Below the pieces are notes generated by a model. That model had not been told where the DNA came from. It did no database searches and saw only the letters and a list, made by a program, of their open reading frames with translations. A DNA stretch of 64,000 bases, from positions 19,018,501-19,082,500 of the forward strand of contig CM057476.1 of the NCBI GenBank assembly GCA_030035585.1, in the 5' to 3' direction. A program made the position numbers and the translations under genes. This document shows positions 16,030-28,548 of the stretch, piece after piece. The stretch's first letter is position 1; each line of letters opens with the position of its first letter. The stretch is from Dugong dugon (lineage: Eukaryota; Chordata; Mammalia; Sirenia; Dugongidae).

Positions 16030-16203
16030 AAAACCAAAAAAAACCCAAAACAAAACAAACCCGCTGCCATGAAGTCAATTCTGACTCATTGCGACCCTAT
16101 ACGACAGAGTAAAACTGCCCCATAGGGTTTCCAAGGGGCAGCTGGTGGATTTGAACTGCTGATCTTTTGGTTAGCAGCCACAGCTCTTAACCACTATGCA
16201 ACT
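16030..16203 (-). repeat. AfroSINE, short form
   Basis: The plus view runs from AAACCCGCTGCCATGAAGTC to TTAACCACTATGCAACT, with an A-rich 3' tail to its left. About 155-bp body. Confidence 0.92.
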
Positions 16204-16494
16204 AAAGTAGCTTAAAAAGTCATTTCCACAGTACGCATAATGACAACTTGTTTTCATACTAACTACATCAGACCAGAAGGATACACAGGTTCTTTTCCTG
16301 CAACCATGATATAGACGGTTAGCCAGAGAACAGAGTGAGCAAAGCAACTGCTTCTACAGAGCAGTGCTGACTGAGCAGGCATGTCGAGGTGGAGCTCAAA
16401 CGGCAGTGTGAGCTCTTACAGAGCCAAGGTCGACCACGATCTGGGGCCAGCTGTCCACATCTGACATGGCTGCTTTTTGTCTCGGGCCCTCCAG

Positions 16495-17112
16495 GCTGTT
16501 CCACTTACTTAGGGGCTGTGGTTAAGTAGGACAAGTCACTGAATCTCCCTATGTGTCAGTTTCTCTATCTGAAAATGCTTACAAGGTATCATTAAACAAG
16601 CACTTGGTGATGGGTGATGGCAGAAGATTACTATGTAAAGCACCTTGTAGGTTGTTGTGTGCCGTCAAGTCAATTCCAACTTGTAGCGACCCTACTGGAC
16701 AGAGTAGAACTGCCCCATAGGGTTTCCAGGGAATGGCTGCTGGGTTTGAACTGCCAACCTTTTGATTAGTAGCCAAACACTTAGCCACTGTGCCACAAGG
16801 GCTCCAGGCACACAGTAGAGAACAGCAATCAAGAGGACAGGCTCCAGGGTCAGACAGCCTGATGAGTGTGCATCACAGCTGTATCACTTGCTTAGGGGCC
16901 ATGGTTAAGTAGGGCAAGTCACCAAATCTCCCTATGTGTCAGTTTCACTATCTGCAAATGCTTACAAATTATCATTAAACAAGTACTTGGTGATGGGTGA
17001 TGGCAGAAGATTATTATGTAAAGCACCTTGCAGGTTGTTTTGTCCCATCAACTTGATTCCGACTTGTAGTGACCCTATAGGACAGAGTAGAACTGCCTCA
17101 TAGCGTGTCCTA
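16495..17112. repeat. 383-bp tandem duplication (MIR + AfroSINE)
   Basis: The segment at about 16,495-16,729 recurs at about 16,878-17,112 with a constant 383-bp offset and no indel. It covers a MIR piece and the start of a SINE inserted in it. Both copies share the odd SINE variant GACTTGTAG/AACTTGTAG where other copies read ACTCATAG. The second copy then changes to GGCTGTAATC text while the first continues as a short-form SINE. Confidence 0.85.
16652..16806 (-). repeat. AfroSINE in duplicated MIR, copy A
   Basis: A short-form copy ending GTGCCACAAGGGCTCC, embedded in MIR sequence that resumes as GCACACAGTAGAGAACAG. Confidence 0.9.
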
Positions 17113-17130
17113 GGCTGTAATCTTTAAGCA
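17034..17130 (-). repeat. AfroSINE in duplicated MIR, copy B (partial)
   Basis: The same junction as copy A, but the tRNA-like head is missing. It ends in GGCTGTAATCTTTAAGC before MIR-like AACAAATGTTAGCTACTATT. Confidence 0.85.
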
Positions 17131-17149
17131 AGGTCCAACAAATGTTAGC

Positions 17150-19970
17150 TACTATTATTTAAGGGCCCACTAGTAGGTTTCTCCAACCAGGGGAAAGACC
17201 CAAAATCCTTTCTTGTTAAGGGCCAAGAGTATAATTTGCATATAAGACAGACAGCATTAGTTATCAAGGACAGTTTACAAAATTTTACGTTCTCCCACCT
17301 CTGCGCTGTATTTAGTTCACTTTAATTTCCCCTCAAACGAGGGGAAAAAATAGGAACTATCCCAAATAGAAAATTCCCCACTTCTTAAGAACGCTGCCTG
17401 TATTGCCAAATGGTATTAGCGTTCTACCAATTTAAAAATATGCTCAGCTATAAATTTCCAAATTATGATGTCCTGTCATCAAGCCAAGGAGTTCTTTTGT
17501 TAAGTATATTGTCCCAAGCCCGTTAAGCTACATATCAGACAACTAAGGTGTCCCCCAAGCTAAAGTATTTTATAAAGGAATCTAATTCTCAGTTACATTA
17601 AAAAGAGTAAATGAAAAATCCTGAATACAATAAATTCTGAGTAGAGAAATCCACCGGTTGGCCCTTAAATACCTGCTAATGCAAAAGGCACACAGTCCAA
17701 GGAAATACTAGGCACAATTTTAAATACCCTGTCAGAGTACAGTTCAGTCTAGGACAAGCTGCCTGCTTATTAGTCTTTCAAGCACAAATTCTGCATAGGG
17801 CCTTTTCATCTCACTGATAAAGAGGGAGCTGATATAGTATAGTAAGTCATTCATTACACAAATCAAAGAAATGCTTTTAAATTTTTAAATAAATTGACTT
17901 TGGATGGGAAAAGATACAACATGGCTTAAATTTCCATAAAACATGAGAATCACAGAGTCTTACCTAAGGGCTTATAAAACGCAATTCATCACTCTATCCA
18001 TATTTCCAATAAGACCGGTACTATTCCAAAATGATTTTCATTATAATAAAAACCAAACCACCTTTGAGAGACAACGTGAAAACAGGTTGGGAGCACAGCT
18101 TCATCTATGAGATACTCTCTCTTGGGCTTGAATGAAACTTCTATCTCAGAAATCCAAGTTTCCTCTTAGGTTGCTCGGTACCCAAACAATCAGGCCCAGG
18201 GCAGAATAAAGATGATCCGTTACCTACCGACAAGTCTCCTTAAATTAGCTCTGGACTTCCCAAAACCCATTCCAAGTTGTAATTTCTCCGTTTTATCCAC
18301 CGTTGCCATCTCTAACAGAATTTCTGTTCTCTATTTTCACAATGCAAACTTGATTTTAATTACCAACAAAAATAATGCAAAAGTCAAATTCCTTTTGAAT
18401 TTGGGAACATGGTCCTTTATACTGCTTAACTCTGCACAGGAATCTTTACATGAAAGATTTACTGATTATTGAGACTCAGCTCCACAGCATGGGTAATGAT
18501 ATTTAGCTTTGGTTCTCCCCATCTGGCTTTTATCCAAGAAGGTATTTTTAAAAAAGGCTTTAGTAAGAATGAAAAGTGGAAAGTCATTAACACAGCTGAG
18601 GTACCTATAATAAAAAAAAAAATTGTCAGGCTTTTTTCTTTTGTGTGTGAGTGATTGTGTTGATTCCAGGTGATGCTGAAGGCCAGAAAAGAGGATTAAG
18701 GATTTGATCTTGACTGCCCAGCAACTATGATAATAAATTTCTAATCAGCAGAAAATACACTCCTATTCTTAGCTTCATACAAAGAAAATGTAACACCTAA
18801 CTAGTGATATTCATAATACTTAAGAGCTCATCTAAGGGAACTAAGATAAATTAAGAATTTCTTTAGATGTTGGGTGAACATCTTAACCAAGTACAGCCAC
18901 AAGGTCTATGTGTATGGCTTAAAGACTGGTTTTATAAGTGAAAGAGCAAAGGTTGCTAAAATCCTTTTCAGAATAAAATTCCCATCGCACAGTCAGTTCC
19001 CAGTCCTCTCCCTTTTTAAGAGACTTTAAAGGCACTCTGCTTATGGTATAGCCAAGTCAAGTTATACAGAGAAAATTTATTTCATAAGCAATTCAAGAAG
19101 AGTGTTGGGTGTTAGGAGGAAAAAAGCCGACAAACAGGGTGTTTTTACTGTAATGCCACCGAATAAAATGCACTCAAAACACCTCAGTAAATGTTACTAC
19201 ATTTTCTCTAGTCTCCTCTCTACTTCCATGAATCTCATAAAAAATGATCACAATTTTGCCATTTTCCTGTTTATTGAGAAGTTATCTGTTTAAAGTTTCC
19301 AACAGATGTACTTCCATGGTTCAGAGAACTTACAGTCAGTTCATATGAAAGGAAACACATCCTGCTAGGAAAACCCCTACTAGTAGCAAAATCCTGCTTG
19401 GCACATTTGCTGAGACCATTCCAGAGCGTCAATTATTCAAGTGCTCAGCAGGCTGAGAATATTCCCTCAGCCAGCAGCAACAGCAAGAACGTTCCAAAAT
19501 GTCCCCACAGGGAAAGGGCATGGTCTCCCTCAATTGCTGCTTTTATGGCAGGCCCGTTTTAACGTGGGAAAAGAGAAGTTATTTAATAGAAAAAGATAAA
19601 TGAGATAGCAAATGAGGAGACAAATGTCCTCAAACCAGAGGTTTAAATGATAATGCCAAGAGTTAAAAATTTCTTTTAGAAATTGGAAATGTAATATGTA
19701 AGCCTTCATAAAATACACATTCAAAAGAGAGCAGACACCTAAAGCAAATGTGGGAAGTTGTCTGACTAAATACAAAAAGTCAACGTTTATCATTTCTGGG
19801 TTTCTCAAGAAGGCTAAACTTTTTGAAATTTCTTAAACAAAAACCCACCAGTGACACTCAAAGAGTTCACCTAACAAATTACACATTTTTACTGGATCCA
19901 ACTCCTTAGAAGACTCATACCTGTGACATTCCAACAACAACAACCAAAAAAAGCCTAATTTACTAGTTTA
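17150..19970. other. Intron 1 unique sequence
   Basis: About 2.8 kb of AT-rich sequence without clear mobile elements. Short frames (60-92 aa) are not supported. Confidence 0.5.
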
Positions 19971-19974
19971 ATAT

Positions 19975-20169
19975 GCTGTTGTTGTTAGCTGCTGCCGAGT
20001 CGGCTCGTGGCGACCCCACGTGGGCAGAGAACTGCCCCATAGGGTTTTCAAGGCCATGATCTTTCAGAGGCAGACTGTTGGGCCTGTCTTCTAAGGCGCC
20101 TCTGGGTGAATGTGAACCGCCAACCTTTTGACTAGTAGTTGAGTGCTTAACCATTTACATCTCCCAGGG
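19975..20169 (-). repeat. AfroSINE, long form
   Basis: The plus view runs from TGTTGTTGTTAGCTGCTGCC to ATCTCCCAGGGA, flanked by a short TTTAATA duplication. Its GTTGTTAGCTGC start shows the same 3' tail as the RTE elements. Confidence 0.9.
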
Positions 20170-20465
20170 AATTTAATAAAAGCTCTTTAAGTAAGGAAGA
20201 AAAAAGACCACAGGCAACATTTGCTATAAACCACAGCAGAAAGTCATATACACAACAGACTTCCCCTTATACAACAGCTATGGCTGAAAGAGATTGTCAC
20301 TCCACTGATCACATGGACTTGTTTTTTTGTTTTTCAATTTCTTTCTAGAAAAATTGTTCGCTACTTAAGGCAACTGACTGCAAACACAGAAGAGCCTGAT
20401 GCTGGACCAATCTCTCATTACACCAAAAATGGTAATAAGGAAGAAAAAACAATCACACTCATTAT

Positions 20466-20626
20466 CCAAACCAAGCCCATTGCCATCAACTCCATTTTGA
20501 CTCATAGCGACCCTAAAGGACAGAGTAGAACTGCCCCACAGGGTTTCCAGGGAGTGCCTGGTGGATTTGAACTGCAGACCTTTTGGTTAGCAGCTTGAGC
20601 TCTTAACCACTGTGCGACCAGGGCTC
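20466..20626 (-). repeat. AfroSINE, short form, with 12-bp TSD
   Basis: A perfect 12-bp duplication CACACTCATTAT at 20,454-20,465 and 20,627-20,638. This defines both ends exactly: head GGAGCCCTGGTCGCACAG and tail ...GGCAATGGGCTTGG on the minus strand. Confidence 0.95.
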
Positions 20627-20639
20627 CACACTCATTATA

Positions 20640-21182
20640 GGCTTACAAATAATTTCATTGCATTATTCATCCAGGTAACAGGTAAAATTCCAAGAATGAG
20701 TCAGACCAATCATAAATGCTTTGGGTTTCAATTCAACAATCCAATATCATTTAGTTTAATTTTCTTCTCAGAACAAAAAGATAAGGAAATGAAAGATCTA
20801 CCAAGAAGCATACAGGCTTGGTCTTCCCAGAAGCCTGGACAGGAAAGGGTTCTAATGTGTCTCCATTCTCCATCCCTCATTTTCCTGGTGAGGAACATGT
20901 AGCCCAAAGACATTATGTGACTCCCCAAGGATAAAGAAGGTCTGAGAGACACAGTGACCTCAAACCACAATGTACAGGGCAGTTCAACTTTCCACCACCT
21001 GAACATCATACTTTTTCAGTGATTAATCCCCTCGTATACAATGAACTCGGCTTTCCCACATCAGCAAATAACTTCATTTAGAGCTCTTTCATGGGGGTGC
21101 TGCCTCAACAGCCACAGTTCCACATGGCCTGTTTGTGCAATTTTTTAACATTCAATTGCATTTTGCCCCAACTTCATAAAAA
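20640..21182. other. Intron 1 unique sequence
   Basis: No gene or repeat recognised. Confidence 0.45.
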
Positions 21183-21189
21183 GTGAGTC

Positions 21190-21281
21190 AAAAATGGAAA
21201 AAGCTGTACTACTGTTTCACGAGAAACTATTTGTTCTGTAAGCCTTCACCTGAAGTACAATTAAAAAAAAAAAAAAGGAAA
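21190..21281 (+). mobile_element. Short L1-type 3' end
   Basis: TTTCACGAGAAACTATTTGT then TCTGTAAGCCTTCACCTGAAG, a polyadenylation signal variant and poly(A). It is nearly identical to 23,811-23,945. Confidence 0.75.
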
Positions 21282-22440
21282 AATCACAGTGCAGAAGCTA
21301 GTTGTAAGCAATTCAAATATCTTGAGACAGAGGGCATTAGGTATGCCAAAGGAAGCAAATCTTTACTTCTGATTGAACAGTCTTAGGCTTAAGCCAGAGG
21401 ACTGTCTTCAATTGTCCAGGAATAGAACCGCATGAAAGAACATGTATGAAACGCTAGAACTATATATATCAAAGACTGTTTCTAAAAGGTGAGGCATAAT
21501 GAAGACTTTTATACTTTTTAAAGCTCTCTAAGATTTTGTACTCATCCTAGGAACCTGTTATAAAGAGAAGTTGGGGACTACCTAACTTCAAATATAAGCA
21601 CTCACTTACAATGGGAAGTTATAAAAATGACTACTAAAAATCAAGTTTGAAAAGAAATGAGCATGATATGAACCACAACACAGCAAGAGATCAAAAGACA
21701 AAAAATAAAAATCCTAAAATTGTTAACTCTCACATTTGTATTCAAAAGGGATTCTTTAGCTACCAGAGCTAATAAATGAATTAAGCAAACTAGTAGGGTA
21801 CTAAGTCAACATACAAAAATCAAGTTGATTTCTATATACCAGCACTGAGTAATCCGAAAAAGAAATTAAGAAAACAACTCCATTTACAATAGCATCTAAA
21901 AGACTGAAATATCTAGGAATAAATCTTACCAAGAAGGTAAAAAACTAAAAATGAGAAAAACATTTCTGAAAGAAATTAAAGAACACTTAAACAAATAGAC
22001 ATTCTGTGTTCGTGAACTAGAAGACAATATCATTAAGACGTCAATACTACCCAAAGCAATCTATAGATTCAATGCAATTCCTATCAAAATTCCAACTGCC
22101 TCCTTTGCGGAAACAGAAAAGCCAATACTTAATCTACATGGAACTGCAAGGGGCCTCAAACTGTCAACACTATCTTGAAAAAGAAGAACAAAGTAGGAGG
22201 ACCACACTTCCCAATTTCAAATGTACTTGAAAGCTACAGTAATCAAAACAGGATGTTACTGGTATAATCACAGGCATATAGTCCAATGGAATAGAATTTA
22301 GAGTCTAGAAATAAACACACATATCTATGGTTAATTGATTTTACAAGGGTACTATGTCCATTCAGGAAGGAAAGAACAGTCTCTTCCATTAATCATGCCA
22401 GGACAACTGGATCTCCACATGCAAAAGAATGAAGCTGGAC

Positions 22441-22640
22441 AAATAAACCCACGGCCACTGAGCCGATTCCTACTCATAGTGACCCTATAGGACAGAATAA
22501 AACTGCCCATAGGGTTTCCAAGGCTGTAATCTTTATGGAAGTGGACTGTCACATCTTTCTTCCGCAGAGTGGCTGGTGGGTTCAAACCGCCAACTTTTTG
22601 GTTAGCAGCCGAGTGCTTAACCACTACACCACCAAGGCTC
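22441..22640 (-). repeat. AfroSINE inserted in L1
   Basis: A long-form copy between L1 text ending GAAGCTGGAC and resuming GTTGGACCAATAACTCAC; the local GGACMAATAA repeat is the likely target duplication. Confidence 0.92.
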
Positions 22641-23810
22641 TTTGTTGGACCAATAACTCACATCATATATGAAACTTAACTCAAAATGGATCAATGACCT
22701 AAACATAAGAACTAAAACCATAAAACTCTTAGAAGAATACATAGGGGTAACGCTTTGGGGCCCAGTTTTCAGTGATGGATTCTTAGATATGACACAAAAA
22801 GCACAAGCACCAAAAGACAAAAAAGATGAATTGGACTTTGTCAAAATTAAAAACTACATCAAAAGACTTTGTCCACAAAGTGAAGAGACAACATACAGAA
22901 CGGAAGAAAGCATCTGGGAGCCATACTTCTGATAAGGTTTTAATATCCAGAATATATAAACAACGCCTACAACTCAACAACACAAAGACAATCCAATCAA
23001 AAAATGGGCAAAGAACTTAAATACACATTTCACCAAAGAAGATATACAAATGGGCATCAAACACATGAAAGATGTTTAATGTTATTGGGGAAACACAAAT
23101 CAAAACCATAATAAGATACCACTTCCCCCCTACTAGGATGTCTGTTACCAGAAAAAGGGAAAATAACAAATGACAGCTAGGATGTAGAGACATTGGAATC
23201 CTCACGCATTGCTGGTGGGAATGTAAAATGGTACAGCTGCTGTGGAAAACAGTTCGGTGGTTCCTCAAGAAGCTAAACATAGCATTACCATATGACCCTG
23301 CAATTCCACTTCCAGGTATATATTCAAAAGACTTGAAAGCAGGAACTCAAACACATAGCCAAAAGGTATAAACAACCCAAGTGTCCATCAAGAGATGAAT
23401 GGATAAGCAAAATATGGTACATACACACAATGGAAAATAATAATACAAGATACAACATCAAAGAACCTTGAAATCAGTCAGTCACAAAAGGACAAATATT
23501 ATACAATCCCACTTATATGAAATATCTAGGATAGGCAAACACAGACAGATCAAAACTGATGAGTGATTACCAGGGGCAAGTACGAAGGGGGAGATGAAGA
23601 GTTATTGCTTAAAGGGTACTGACTTTCTGTAAAGGGTGAGGAAAAAAATTTGGAAATGAATAGTGGTGACTGTTATGCAACATAGGGAGCATAATTAATG
23701 TCACTGAATTGTACACATAAAAATTGTTGATGTCACTGAACTGGGCAAGTAGAAATTTTTGAAATGGTGTATCTTTGGCTATGTATATTTTCACCCAAAA
23801 AAAAAAAAAA

Positions 23811-23945
23811 GGTCGAGAGGGTTGACATGTTGTGGGGTTGTTAACCAATGTCATAAAACAATATGTGTACTACTGTTTCATGAGAAACTATTTGTTCTGT
23901 AAGCCCTCACCTGAAGTACAATAAAAATAAAAAATAAAAAAAAAT
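23811..23945 (+). mobile_element. Second L1-type 3' end inside L1 3' UTR
   Basis: GTTGACATGTTGTGGGGTTG then TGTTCTGTAAGCCCTCACCTG and poly(A), sitting in the older L1's 3' UTR, which resumes AAATTGTTGAAATGGCAAG. A younger L1 family landed in the tail of an older one. Confidence 0.8.
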
Positions 23946-24000
23946 TGTTGAAATGGCAAGTGTTTTGTCATATATATTTTACCACAATAAAATTTTAAAA

Positions 24001-24996
24001 GAGATCCTTTATGAAGTGAAAGATGCCATGATGGGGCACGTAACTCACTTAAAAGACAATAAGAATGACATTACAGAAATTTTTCAGTCACTTAAACATG
24101 AGTTTACAAGGTCTTAGAAGTCATCTCTAGCTGTTCGTGACAGTAATAGCACAGTTTTATTACACTTTCAAAATAAGGACAGAGTTTTCCAAACATAATG
24201 TTAAAGGATGACATGCTTATAATCCCTCACATCTAACACTTTCCTGCTCATTGTCAGCATCCTTATAGCACAACCACGTCTCTCCATCCCTAGAACTCTG
24301 AAAACGGAATACTGAAGAAACCTGCGTGACAGAGGCAGGCGAGAGGAACCCCAGGGAGCGCTGTGGAACCAAAGAAAACCCCCTGAGGCTGCAGCCATCT
24401 CCCTAAAGTGCACCACAGGAGACACTCCGAAGTCAAAGTCTGCTTCTCTTCAAAGAACAGGATGCAACTCAAAGAACCAAACTAATCCCGAAAGTTCTCG
24501 TATCAAGTACAAAACTTTTACAGACGTGAATGACCCAGCAACCTCACTAGGGTTGGTGCCCCCCCCCCCCAGGAACCTTCTCATGTAACTGACCATACAG
24601 AATCCTTAGTAGCATTTTTTGTACTAACGTTACTTGTAAATCGTAATTCTCGTGTATCACTCCTTTTCCTTTAATTATTACTTCATTCTCAAAAAAGTTA
24701 TTGATACAGGTTCACAAATACTAATCACCACAATATTGTAGCTAAAACACCAAAAATTTGACAGTCAGCAACTATAAAAACACTGGCAGCAACGAAAACA
24801 ACAGCGTGCACTTGTAGCACGTTCAGATGAAACCCCGCGTGATTTGAAGCATCCTCCTAATTTGGTAATTAACGACAACTCTGACCTGAGCGCATTAGAA
24901 GGTTCAAAGAGTAAATCAGTATAGAGTTTTAGCCTTGTAGGTATATAGATACATGTAAGCTGGGCTTATGAAAAATGTTTTTGCTGTTATAACCAA
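24001..24996. other. Intron 1 unique sequence
   Basis: A C12 run at 24,559-24,570. No gene or repeat family recognised. Confidence 0.45.
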
Positions 24997-24997
24997 C

Positions 24998-25510
24998 TAC
25001 AGGGTTTTTTAAATAACTTTTTTTATTGTACTTTAGATGAAGGTTTATAGAGCCAACTAGCTTCTCATTAAACAATTAACATACATATTATTTTGAGACA
25101 CTGGTTGCCAACCCCATGACATGTCAACACTCTCCCCTTCACGACCTTAGGTTTCCCATTACCAGCTTTCCTGTCCCCTCCTGCCCTCTTGCCCTTGCTC
25201 CTGGGCTGGTGCGTCCATTTAGTCTTGTTTTGTTTTATGGGCCTGTCTAATCTTTGGCTGAAGGGTGAACCTCAGGAGTGACTTCATTACTGAGCTAAAA
25301 GGGTGTCCGGGGGCCATACTCTCGGGGGGTTTCTCCAGTCTCTGTCAGATGTGTGTGTCTGTGTGTGTGTGTGTTAGAATTTTGCTCTACATTTTTCTCC
25401 AGCCCTGTCCCGGACCTTCTATTGTGCTCCCTGCCACAGCAGTCGGTGGTGGTACCCAGGCACCATTTAGTTGTACTGGACTCAGTATTACAGGGATTTT
25501 TTTTTAAAAA
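24998..25510 (-). mobile_element. L1-type 3' UTR fragment
   Basis: The antisense view of the young L1-like 3' UTR: T-run, TTTAGATGAAGGTTTATAGA, ACATGTCAACACTCTCCCC, CTGAAGGGTGAACCTCAGG, then a GT-rich patch. The same family occurs at 45.5 and 51.8 kb. Confidence 0.8.
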
Positions 25511-26275
25511 AATAATAAATTTCTGCTGAAACACTGCACAAAAATTTTAGACAGTCATTCTGGTGTCACCCCCTCTGCCAGTGTTGCCTGGTGCTGTCCA
25601 CGCATACCCCCACTCTCCTAGTGATGCCACTGTCCATTAATGTGTTTGAAATACTCTTTCTATATGAATGACCTACTTTTCTTATCAACAACTGGTAAAA
25701 AGCACACTGGATGACTATCTAAACTTGCTCAGTCTGTTTTTCACTACTTAATCAGATGGAGCTTCTCCCGCAGTAAAATTTTAATAATTCTTTTGACAAT
25801 ATTTTTATACCAGAAAATAAAGTTATTGCATCCCCAGATCTTTTTTTGTCCTCCCTTCTTCTTTTAAAAGGCAGTTTTATGAAGAACTTCATTGGGCTAA
25901 CCGTAGGCAAAACTAGCAGTGTCAAAAATACAAATGAATCACCTTCAACTGAAGAACTGACGTTTTCCCTTTTTAATACTACAGACTGTGGGCAAGCAGT
26001 GATTAAATGAATATGTGCTCCTGACTGTGTTTCAAGGGAATGATAAGGCCAAGTAGGAACAACACTGGCTTGGGTGCTGGAGACCCAAATTTATCTTTAC
26101 CTAGCTACCTACCCATCAAAATTATTTTGGTCCTCTGGATGTTAGCTTCTTCATCTATAAAACAGGAGAACTAAAATAAATGATTTCTAAGGTCCCACCA
26201 AAATTTAAGTGGAGGAGTCTATAAGGCAATGCTTCTTTCACTGGGACCCAGCCTCCTCACCACCCGCCAAATAAC
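25511..26275. other. Intron 1 unique sequence
   Basis: No gene or clear repeat recognised; A-rich right edge belongs to the next SINE's tail. Confidence 0.4.
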
Positions 26276-26447
26276 CAAAAAAAACAAAACAAACCCCCGT
26301 TGCCACTGAGCTGATTTTGACTCATAGTGACCCTATAAGACAGAGTAGAACCGCCCCATAGGGTTTCCAAGGAGCAGCTGGTGGATTCAAACTGCTGACC
26401 TTTTGATTAACAGCCAAGCTCTTAACCACTTTGCCACCAGGGCTTCT
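26276..26447 (-). repeat. AfroSINE, short form
   Basis: The plus view runs from CCCGTTGCCACTGAGCTGAT to GCCACCAGGGCTTCT, with CAAATAA repeated on both sides. Confidence 0.92.
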
Positions 26448-26564
26448 CCCATCAAATAAGACACACAAAATTCACTGAGAACCAAATTAGTCACTAGCTT
26501 CCACAGAGTTATACATATAAAATATACATTCAGGTGTGACTGTTGAATAGGTCCTTAATCCCAA

Positions 26565-26970
26565 TCATTCATTCATACATTCACTCATTCAGCCATTCAT
26601 TCAACAACAATTTACTGAGCTCTTGCCATGTGCCTGTCACAATGGGGAACAAGCAGACCTGGCCCCTGTGCTCATGGATCTGACAGTCCAGTGGAGGAGA
26701 CACACAGTGATCAAACAGTCCCTCAAATGTAAATATGCTGCTCTGACAAGTATTGGGATGTGGAGGTACACACACTAGGGAGTCAATAATCAGGTGGACA
26801 GAACAAGTCAGAGAGCTCAGAGAAGCGACAGTTTGGCTGAAAGTCAGAGAATTAGTAACAAATCACTTGAGCAAAGAGGCTGAAAAAAGGAGGGTTCCAG
26901 GGAAGAGAAACAACAGGCGTGAAGGGTCTGGAGCAGGGAGAAGCAAATGTTGGAACCTCTTAAAATCTTA
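26565..26970 (-). repeat. Ancient L2/MIR-like repeat
   Basis: CATTCATTCAACAACAATTT then GAGCTCTTGCCATGTGCC and GGAACAAGCAGACCTGG, the usual text of a very old mammalian interspersed repeat. Family uncertain. The 100-aa frame inside is chance. Confidence 0.5.
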
Positions 26971-27327
26971 TTGCACCTTAGGACAAATCATTTCGTCTTG
27001 TCTAATCATGTCTGGTAAAATTACTATTTTTTTTATCAACACACTTCTCTTCTAAAGGAAAAAGACAGACAGAATATCAGCATCTACAACAGAGCACAAG
27101 AAGCTGTAACAATGTAACTAACTGGGGGAACCATAGTTATTACTAAATGAATACTTTACTACCACCTAATACCTTCTAAAGGTATGGGCTCTTTAAGAAG
27201 AAAACACCACACATCTAATTTCACCAATAAAATGAAAATACCTCCAAGAGGAATGCAGACAAATAAATAAAGCCCACTTTCAGGAGGAAACACCTCGGCT
27301 AAGCATCCTGGGAGTTAATACTCTATA

Positions 27328-27529
27328 CCAGTTGCCGTTGAGTCGATTCCAACTCACGGTGACCCCGTGTGTGTCAGAGTAGAACTGTGCTCTATACGTT
27401 TTTTCAACAGCTACTTTTTCAGAAGTAGACCACCAGGCCTTTCTTCCAAGGCACCACTGGGTGAACTCAAATCGCTGACCTTTCAGTTAGCAGCCAAGCA
27501 TGTTAAATGTCTGCACCACCCAGGGACTG
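27328..27529 (-). repeat. AfroSINE, long form
   Basis: The plus view runs from CAGTTGCCGTTGAGTCGATT to CACCACCCAGGGACT. CCTGGGTGG-headed subtype. Confidence 0.92.
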
Positions 27530-28324
27530 CAAATACGCTACTGCATGAAGCTTTTACCAACCTTACCAGTCTTACCTGATAAAACTGTAACCCTAACTAT
27601 CCCAAATCCATTTTCTTTTCAAACTGTATTAAGACTTGAAGAGAAAATCATAGCCTTTAATTCTCCACATTAAATTAATTGGACTGCATAGCAGTAACTG
27701 AAAAAGAAATTCTCTATGCCTCAAATGAAAGCAGGAAGAATCATTTTTAAAGTATTTCGAGTAGAAGGCTAGCAGAAAGATCAGGGACTTCCCACCCCTA
27801 ATACTCTTTTAAACAACTACGTTTATGGGTTGTAGTAATCTCTAAAAACTGCCAGAAATAACACATCTACAAAAATGCAATCACAAAACGATAATTTTAT
27901 GACCATTTATAACATCAATCACTAATATTAATATTGCACAAATGAACTTCTAAACTATGAAACCATTTAACAGTTGAAATGGTTGCTACACAATTCGCCC
28001 TATTTCAACATACTCAGTTTTGTCAGATTCTCAAGTCACAAGAATTCCAAACACATTGAATCCTTGGGGCTCCAGGCAACAATCAAATGCCTTCAAGACT
28101 TGCCCTGAAGATTACTGGGGGCTGAGCCCTGGGCGCTGGAGTCCCTGTCAGGGTCCACTGCAGACAAACCCCCACATCCAGTTCCAGCGGAGAATGTAAG
28201 GTGATACTAGTCAGCCACAGTACTAAAGGATAAGAACTCAGAGTAGGAGAGAAAGACAGTAGAGAGATAATTAGTAAATAATGTCTGCCTTGAACATTGC
28301 GCTCTTTTAAATTCTGTACAGGAT
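27530..28324. other. Intron 1 unique sequence
   Basis: A leftward donor-like ATCAG|GTAAGA near 27,576 has no ATG-bearing frame in the right phase. Otherwise nothing recognised. Confidence 0.45.
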
Positions 28325-28548
28325 CAAACTGACAACAGCAACTGGGTGGGAGGGAGTTAGATAGGAAGCCGAGGGGTGGTGAGTTTATGTTAATGGGGGA
28401 GGAACAACTCAGAAAAGGAGGGTGAGAATGGTTTCACAACTGGAAGAATGTAATCAATGCCACTGAATTGTACAGGTAGTAACGGTTGAATTGGTATGTT
28501 TTACTGTGTATATTTTCAACAACAATTTAAAAACAAAGAAAAAAGAAA
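28325..28548 (+). mobile_element. L1 3' end
   Basis: AGTTTATGTTAATGGGGGAG then CACTGAATTGTACAGGTAG and an A-rich tail. Sister of 8,625-8,845. Confidence 0.75.

Larger units (their letters stand above)
21745..24000 (+). mobile_element. L1 LINE, 3' part of ORF2 and 3' UTR
   Basis: Degenerate L1 ORF2 C-terminal text in shifting frames: FTIASKRLKYLGI-like, then [61 protein letters not shown] and TRWYLIMVLI on the reverse view. The 3' UTR has GTCACTGAATTGTACACATA and ends ATTTTACCACAATAAAATTTT. It lacks the ORF2 N-terminus, carries several stops and frameshifts, and is interrupted by a SINE (22,441-22,640) and a second L1 3' end (23,811-23,945). It lies antisense to CORO1C. Confidence 0.92.

Noticed and set aside
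22669-23280. Lys/Asn-rich frames as possible small host proteins
   Set aside because: They are pieces of degenerate L1 ORF2 in shifting frames.
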